From NCBI GenBank assembly GCA_945875195.1, contig CAMCJW010000066.1:1-11648 (forward strand): a DNA stretch of 11,648 nt. The letters are read 5' to 3'. The DNA comes from Chitinophaga pinensis (GTDB taxonomy: Bacteria > Bacteroidota > Bacteroidia > UKL13-3). Shown here one piece after another: positions 7,410 through 11,648 of the stretch; the stretch's first letter is position 1; each line of letters starts with the position of its first letter. The position numbers and the translations under genes were made by a program. Under the pieces are notes generated by a model, which searched no databases, was not told the DNA's origin, and saw only the letters and a list, made by a program, of their open reading frames with translations.

Positions 7410-10400
7410 AATGGGCGTGGTTTTTAATTTGCCAGGAACATTCAGGTAAACGCTATCTACAAACTTACAAGTTCCGTTATCGTAGGTGCAATAAGCATAG
7501 CCAATTAATCCGCTGTAAACGGCAATACGTGTTGTATCGCCATTGTCCCAAGAGTAATTTGAATAGCCGGGTAATGCTTCAACCATGGCAGTATCTCCTT
7601 CGCAACTTATTTTGGTAATGCTATCAGGTATAATTCTGAAACCTTCATCGATGATACTGATATTTATAGAACCAATACCACAAGTTGGCGCTCCTGGAGA
7701 TTCGGTAATTAAACCACTCACTCTTGTAATTGCAGTTGGCGCAAAAACAAAACTATCTGTGGTAAAGGTTGGTGTAAAATCTAGTCTCCAATCAAAAACA
7801 TATTGGTAAGGTTGAATTTCTAATAAGCCATAAATATTGTTGAGACAAAGGTCAGGGTTGCCTTGATCGCTGTCTGTATTTGAATCCCATTTCTTAGGTT
7901 CAGCACAACTAGCAGAGCGCATAAACACATAATCATTAGGAGAAGGACCAGGTTCAGATGTTGCCCAATTGCTGTAAGTAATGGTATCGCAATTCATCCA
8001 AATAAAATAGCCATTTGGTCCGTTGTAGGCACCAATCCATACATTGCTATCCACTATTTGCTCAATGAATTTTTGTTCGTTGGTATCAAGTATGCTTGCT
8101 AAATGGCCACCAGCTGCAAGTGCATTTTGTGCTGCCTTGCCCCAAGTACTATTTACATCTGCTAAGTAATAATGACTACCTCTGTATTCGCCTTTATAGG
8201 TATAACCTGGTATAACTTGAGCGGCCACATATCCAGTATTTGCAGGTGCTCCAAATGGGTTGCAATCATTTTTTAAATTAGCCTTAATGGTGAATGGTTC
8301 GCCATAACAAACGGTAGTATCATAATTAGGTACTATTTCAAAACCATTTTTTGTTACGTAAATACTATCAAAATTATAGCAACCTGTAAGTGTAGCAACA
8401 TAACCAGTGTACCAACCTTCATTGTATATTTTGGTTGCTCTGGTTATATCTCCAGTGCTCCAATTGTATAAATCGAAATTAGCTGGCAAAGATAAATTTG
8501 TTGCAGTGCCTGTTGCGCTACAAACTCTTAAGGTATCTGATACATAAATATCGTTTGTTAATTTACCAGTGGTTGTAGAAACTAAAACCGTATCATAACA
8601 GAATGTATTTCCTACAGGTATTTGAACCCAATATTCGGTAACAGGATCAACTGGTTTAACAAAAATATTTTGCGTGGTATCGCCTGTTGACCAAAGTACG
8701 TTGCCAGCTCTGCGAACACTTACCTTTACATTGTCTAAAGTCCAGCTTTCCAAACACAAAGCTGAGTTATCACCAGTATTTTTTAAATCGCCCACCCATG
8801 CTAAATCCAAATTTGCAGTTGAATGTCTGAATGCTTTGGTAATGGTGTATTTAGTAGTTCCTCCATTGATATCGCACCTTCTTACCAAGTCTGTTATGGC
8901 AGCGCCTGTTTTGGCAGGGTAGGCTCCAGGAGCGCCAGAAGTGGTGTATTCTTGAGTACACCCAGCTTCATTAGAGAAAGTTGTATTCATTACATTGGCA
9001 GCCCCATTTTTGAACCTAAACCTGTCTGGACCTTCTGGCGAACAATTACCATCCCAAGTATCATGGATGTACAAATCAAAGGTTACAGAGATGGAGTCGT
9101 GAGTTGGTAGGTCAATAATATTGTAGGTAATAGAATCATTACCAAAAGGACCAAGCACCTTACTTCCATTAAAATTGATTGCACTTAAACTATTCCAATT
9201 TGCAAATGGTGTAGATTGGAAGTTTTGCGTGTAATCTTCTCGGTAGGTAAAAGGTGGCGTAGGGCCTCTTAAAAATACTTGTGTTCCTAAACAAACCGTT
9301 GTGTCTGGCGTTCTAATTGAGTTATTGGAAAGGCTAACAAATACGCTATCTACACCGGTACAACCTTCTGGAGTAACAGCTGTAAGCTTGTACCACCTGT
9401 TTGAACCCGAAGTTGAAACAAAGATGAAGCTATTTTTACTTCCAGTGCTCCAAGTATAACTTTTCATTCCCTCCAAAGCTTGAATCATCATAAAAGAGGC
9501 CTTACACTCGGTCATGGTATCTTCTGCTATTAAATTATTTGGGTCAACCACATTTATATTAATGGTTGCAAAGCAATTGGCGCCATTTTGTGTAACCAAA
9601 ACATTAAAAACCATAGGGGAAGGCAGCACGGCTTTGAGTGAAGTGGTAACAGTGGTATCGCCATTTTGCCACAAATATGAAATATTGGTAGCCTCATCAA
9701 ATTCTACTAACCCAAAGAAATTAGATTCGCATGTATCTGTATTGGTTACATTTTCATCTGTGTTTTTCCATCGGCCACCATTGGTACATTTCATGCCTCT
9801 TAAATAAACATTATTAGCTGTTGCGCCTGTAAAAGGGGCGCCACTCATCCATTTGGTGTATTCAATTTTCTCGCAATTTACCCATTTATATGGACTGTTA
9901 ATTCCGTTTGATTTGTACAAACCAATCCATAAATTTTTGTCGGAAACGATGGGCAATTGAGTGGTAATAAAATCATTTTCTTCCTTGCTATTGACCACAG
10001 CCAAATGGCCACCTAATTTTACTGCATCGCCTTCCGCTTTAGACCATGTAGAACTACTGTTGAAAATATAATAATGGTGTCCGTTGAAAGAATTAACATA
10101 GGTAACAGTTGGCCCTAAATCCTGTCCTGCTGAAACTTTTCTCTTTACAGGAGCACCAAACGGAGAGCAATCGTAACGAGGTGACGCTTCTAAAACTATG
10201 GTATTACCTAAACACAAAGTGGTATCGTTTTGAACAATATCTCCATCACCAAATGCTACATAAATACTGTCGTTGGTAGAGCAATCGTTGATGTTTGTAA
10301 CCGTACACTTATACCATCCTTTTGTAGTAACTTTAATATCTGGGGTTATGTCGCCTGTGTTCCAAGAATAATCCTTGAACCCACCAGGAGCAAGCAAATA

Positions 10401-11648
10401 ACCGGTATCTTGAGAACAAACGGTGGTAGTATCTGGACCTAAATCAAAGGTTAATGGGTCTCCGATTGAACAAGCTCCATCTACAATGGTTAAATTTTGA
10501 TTGCTGGCAACACCAGTTTGAACATCTATGGCTCCGCTAGGCCAATATATTATGATAGAATCTGCTATTGCATTGTTACCTAAACCAAAATGGGTTATTT
10601 CACTTTTACCAGATGCAGTAGTTGAACTCCCTTGCGCATTATAGTTTTTGTAAACACCATTGGTTCCCGCCTTCACATATATTCTGGCACCAATAGGATC
10701 AGCCTGACCACTACACGATAATAATTTTATATTCAGGTAATTGTTGTTGATGATGCTATTTTTAAATAATTGGGCATTATTGGTGCCAGCACCAGCAGTG
10801 CCAGGCATAAATATATCTAGCGCGCCATCTTTGTCAAAATCGAAGATGAAATATTTTGAAAATTTATTTGAGCTAGTAAGTGCTGCACTAATTCTGTTGC
10901 CTGTTTGGTCTGAAAATACATTGCTACCAACCCCATTGTTCCTCATCAAGGCAGGAACGGAAGTAGTGGTACTTTGATTTATTTCCCACAACACATCATT
11001 GTCGCCATCATTGTCTAAATCAAAAACATGGGAATTAAAGTAATCACCTATTGTTGCTGGCAAGGTATTATAATCTGAAGTTACATCTGTGAAAGAGGTA
11101 GTACCTGCATTGTTTCTAAAAACTTTAAGGCCTTGGTTACCACTTCCGGGTAGAATAATTGCTTTGGTTCCTAATAAAATATCTAGGTATCCATCATTGT
11201 TGTAATCAATGATGTTTGCAAACCCAACAGGGCTACTATTGGTTAAGCCCGAAGTAGATGTTAAAGAATAAATACCCGCGCCATTTTCATATAAATCTAT
11301 TTGGCACGCAGCATTAATTGAGGTGTTCTTAATTACCAATAAATCCTCATCGCGGTCATTGTCGAAATCGAAGAGTGCGATATAGGGAATGGTAGTGGCA
11401 CCTAAACTGGTAAGTAAATTGGCAGGGGAAGCAAATGTTCCTCCATTGTTTTTAAGGGCACTAATAAAAAATTCACCTCCGCTATTTCTACAAAAAATAA
11501 TGTCGTTGTCTTTATCTTTATCATAATCTGCAACTAAAATGATTGGATCATTGGTTAGGAATTGGGCCACAATATTTGGGGAATTAGGCAGGTTAACCGT
11601 GCTTGTAACCTCAGTGAAACTTGCACCACAATTATTTTGAAACAACCG
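6441..11648 (-). CDS. Giant T9SS-secreted adhesin-like protein (5' end missing)
   Basis: The 3' 1,735 codons of a longer gene; the frame is open to the right edge. The TTG at 11645 is an internal Leu codon (the codon before it is Arg, inside an FG-GAP repeat), not a start, so the signal peptide lies outside. Residue numbers here count that TTG as 1. Order: five FG-GAP/VCBS repeats (1-300), ASPIC/UnbV domain (302-390), seven Ig-like modules (400-1402) with three inserted domains (C-type lectin-like 515-650, jelly-roll-like 801-980, C-type lectin-like 1148-1278), three SprB-type repeats (1413-1636), and a gliding-motility/CHU_C type B sorting domain (1640-1734). It is very likely exported by the T9SS and held at or released from the cell surface, where it could bind glycans or other surfaces. 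The target is unknown. No frameshift is visible, and the downstream PorP/SprF gene is probably its secretion partner. Confidence 0.92.
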   Translation of the reverse strand, partial: RLFQNNCGASFTEVTSTVNLPNSPNIVAQFLTNDPIILVADYDKDKDNDIIFCRNSGGEFFISALKNNGGTFASPANLLTSLGATTIPYIALFDFDNDRDEDLLVIKNTSINAACQIDLYENGAGIYSLTSTSGLTNSSPVGFANIIDYNNDGYLDILLGTKAIILPGSGNQGLKVFRNNAGTTSFTDVTSDYNTLPATIGDYFNSHVFDLDNDGDNDVLWEINQSTTTSVPALMRNNGVGSNVFSDQTGNRISAALTSSNKFSKYFIFDFDKDGALDIFMPGTAGAGTNNAQLFKNSIINNNYLNIKLLSCSGQADPIGARIYVKAGTNGVYKNYNAQGSSTTASGKSEITHFGLGNNAIADSIIIYWPSGAIDVQTGVASNQNLTIVDGACSIGDPLTFDLGPDTTTVCSQDTGYLLAPGGFKDYSWNTGDITPDIKVTTKGWYKCTVTNINDCSTNDSIYVAFGDGDIVQNDTTLCLGNTIVLEASPRYDCSPFGAPVKRKVSAGQDLGPTVTYVNSFNGHHYYIFNSSSTWSKAEGDAVKLGGHLAVVNSKEENDFITTQLPIVSDKNLWIGLYKSNGINSPYKWVNCEKIEYTKWMSGAPFTGATANNVYLRGMKCTNGGRWKNTDENVTNTDTCESNFFGLVEFDEATNISYLWQNGDTTVTTSLKAVLPSPMVFNVLVTQNGANCFATININVVDPNNLIAEDTMTECKASFMMIQALEGMKSYTWSTGSKNSFIFVSTSGSNRWYKLTAVTPEGCTGVDSVFVSLSNNSIRTPDTTVCLGTQVFLRGPTPPFTYREDYTQNFQSTPFANWNSLSAINFNGSKVLGPFGNDSITYNIIDLPTHDSISVTFDLYIHDTWDGNCSPEGPDRFRFKNGAANVMNTTFSNEAGCTQEYTTSGAPGAYPAKTGAAITDLVRRCDINGGTTKYTITKAFRHSTANLDLAWVGDLKNTGDNSALCLESWTLDNVKVSVRRAGNVLWSTGDTTQNIFVKPVDPVTEYWVQIPVGNTFCYDTVLVSTTTGKLTNDIYVSDTLRVCSATGTATNLSLPANFDLYNWSTGDITRATKIYNEGWYTGYVATLTGCYNFDSIYVTKNGFEIVPNYDTTVCYGEPFTIKANLKNDCNPFGAPANTGYVAAQVIPGYTYKGEYRGSHYYLADVNSTWGKAAQNALAAGGHLASILDTNEQKFIEQIVDSNVWIGAYNGPNGYFIWMNCDTITYSNWATSEPGPSPNDYVFMRSASCAEPKKWDSNTDSDQGNPDLCLNNIYGLLEIQPYQYVFDWRLDFTPTFTTDSFVFAPTAITRVSGLITESPGAPTCGIGSINISIIDEGFRIIPDSITKISCEGDTAMVEALPGYSNYSWDNGDTTRIAVYSGLIGYAYCTYDNGTCKFVDSVYLNVPGKLKTTPIVTDITCLGSNDGIANTGVSEGTPTYKILWLHNNSTNFIETGLSPGTYYYTVIDSNNCNTIDSVEITNPPSLLTLDFLKLSSVKCYGDSNARVLPLPSGGEAPYKGIWVGYPYTDTLFFGKAGIYTYAVTDVRGCTVSKNDTILEPVKLDITANILTQIFCPEDSTGVAVLTGSGGTGNLNYVWNFASIIGDTVFKITEGTYLAYVYDQNFCYDSVAVVMTASNPDKCGVVVPSGFTPNGDGKNDNFYIRGLGDFSENELTIFNRWGETVYQATNYQNDWNGKPNKSTLLSGNDGIVPNDTYYYILYTKANNKTVNGYVYITK
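7812..8204 (-). other. C-type lectin-like domain 2
   Basis: Residues 1148-1278, a paralogue of the domain at 515-650: SHYYLADVNSTWGKAA, AGGHLASILDTNEQKFI, NVWIGAYNGPNGYFIW, MNCDTITYSNW, KKWDSNTDSD and IYGLLEI, with matching cysteines at 1128, 1219, 1247 and 1267. Unlike domain 1 it keeps an EP...ND long-loop motif (E1231, P1232, N1237, D1238) and could still bind calcium and sugar. Confidence 0.85.
8706..9245 (-). other. Jelly-roll-like inserted domain with W-D-G-N / G-P-D-R-F motif
   Basis: Residues 801-980, between the head and Trp of Ig-like module 4. It reads as a beta-sandwich: SISVTFDLYIHDTWDGNC, GPDRFRFKNG, MNTTFSN, GAYPAKTGAA, TKYTITKAFRHSTANLDLAW and ESWTLDNVKVSV. I recall the same string of motifs (FDLYIIDSWDGN, GPD, TTFSN, ESWGLDNV) in secreted proteins of several environmental bacteria, but know no family name or ligand. 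A carbohydrate- or surface-binding role is inference from the fold type and from its lectin-like neighbours. Confidence 0.65.
9696..10103 (-). other. C-type lectin-like domain 1
   Basis: Residues 515-650: HHYYIFNSSSTWSKAEGDAV, GGHLAVVNSKEENDFI, NLWIGLYKSN, WVNCEKIEYTKW, RWKNTDENV and FFGLVEF follow the C-type lectin fold order. Cysteines at 591, 620 and 639 plus Cys493 in the preceding DCSPFGAP recur in domain 2. The usual helix-1 Cys is absent (AVKLGGHL). The long-loop sugar motif is eroded (GAPFTGATANN instead of EPx...ND), so calcium-dependent sugar binding is doubtful here. Confidence 0.85.
10476..10742 (-). other. ASPIC/UnbV domain of the giant protein
   Basis: Residues 302-390 carry the marks of this family: NYLNIKLLS, PIGARIYVKAGTNGVYKNY, THFGLGNN, IIYWPSGAIDVQTGV and SNQNLTIVDG. 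FG-GAP repeats followed directly by ASPIC/UnbV is the arrangement of CRTAC1-family proteins. Here it forms one end of a much larger secreted protein. Confidence 0.85.
10746..11648 (-). other. FG-GAP/VCBS repeats of the giant protein
   Basis: Five calcium-loop motifs of the DxDxDGxxD type occur at residues 40-48 (DYDKDKDND), 93-101 (DFDNDRDED), 147-155 (DYNNDGYLD), 209-217 (DLDNDGDND) and 269-277 (DFDKDGALD). Spacing of about 50-60 residues fits blades of an integrin-alpha-like beta-propeller. Sequence reading into the right edge (LFQNNCGASFTEVT) is itself blade-like, so more blades are expected upstream. Confidence 0.88.

Larger units (their letters stand above)
7440..10448 (-). other. Seven Ig-like modules, alternately plain and domain-bearing
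   Basis: Each module has a head DTT-x-C (Cys at 410, 478, 714, 785, 1042, 1113, 1348), a Trp that usually sits in a W[SNQD][TN]G[DS] turn (Trp at 428, 659, 732, 985, 1062, 1286, 1366), and a tail Cys before a D-S-[IV]-[YF]-V-like strand (455, 691, 762, 1016, 1089, 1322, 1393). Head-Cys to Trp is 18, 18, 20 and 18 residues in modules 1, 3, 5 and 7, but 181, 200 and 173 in modules 2, 4 and 6, which carry insertions. Module 6 is the most worn: its turn reads DWRLDFTPT. The paired cysteines suggest one disulphide per module, fitting an extracellular stalk. Confidence 0.8.

Noticed and set aside
11643..11645. TTG as a start codon for the giant protein
   Set aside because: The frame continues to the window edge with an Arg codon before it, and the sequence is in the middle of an FG-GAP repeat.

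Overview
The window looks like a chromosomal segment of a Bacteroidota bacterium. It is AT-rich, has no recognisable Shine-Dalgarno sites before its genes, and three of its five genes belong to or pass through the type IX secretion system (T9SS), which is confined to that phylum. I cannot place it below phylum with confidence. No rRNA, tRNA, CRISPR array, insertion sequence or prophage gene is visible.

Layout, left to right. (1) 1-553, minus: the first 184 codons of a porQ homologue, cut by the left edge. (2) 689-2509, plus: htpG, a complete bacterial Hsp90, divergent from porQ. (3) 2510-3150: a 641-base gap between convergent genes, packed with repeats. It holds several copies of a GCCACCAAGGC-type repeat with 8-bp internal periodicity, a terminator hairpin built partly from one copy, and two inverted copies of a roughly 90-nt repeat that folds into three hairpins. 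(4) 3151-5094, minus: an ABC-F ribosome-associated ATPase of 647 aa. (5) 5095-5482: a gap with a purine-rich tract, two copies of a palindromic repeat and a terminator. (6) 5483-6424, minus: a PorP/SprF family outer-membrane protein. (7) 6441-11648, minus: the 3' 1,735 codons of a giant secreted adhesin-like protein, cut by the right edge.

Genes 6 and 7 form an operon (16-nt gap) of the SprB-SprF kind: a large cargo with a type B C-terminal sorting domain, followed by its likely dedicated SprF-like partner. PorQ, at the other end, belongs to the attachment complex that handles T9SS cargo at the cell surface.

The most interesting object is the giant protein. After an FG-GAP/ASPIC-UnbV (CRTAC1-like) head come seven Cys-containing Ig-like modules. 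Modules 1, 3, 5 and 7 are plain. Modules 2, 4 and 6 each carry a 150-180 residue domain inserted at the same place: a C-type lectin-like domain, an unnamed jelly-roll-like domain, and a second C-type lectin-like domain. SprB-type repeats and the sorting domain follow.
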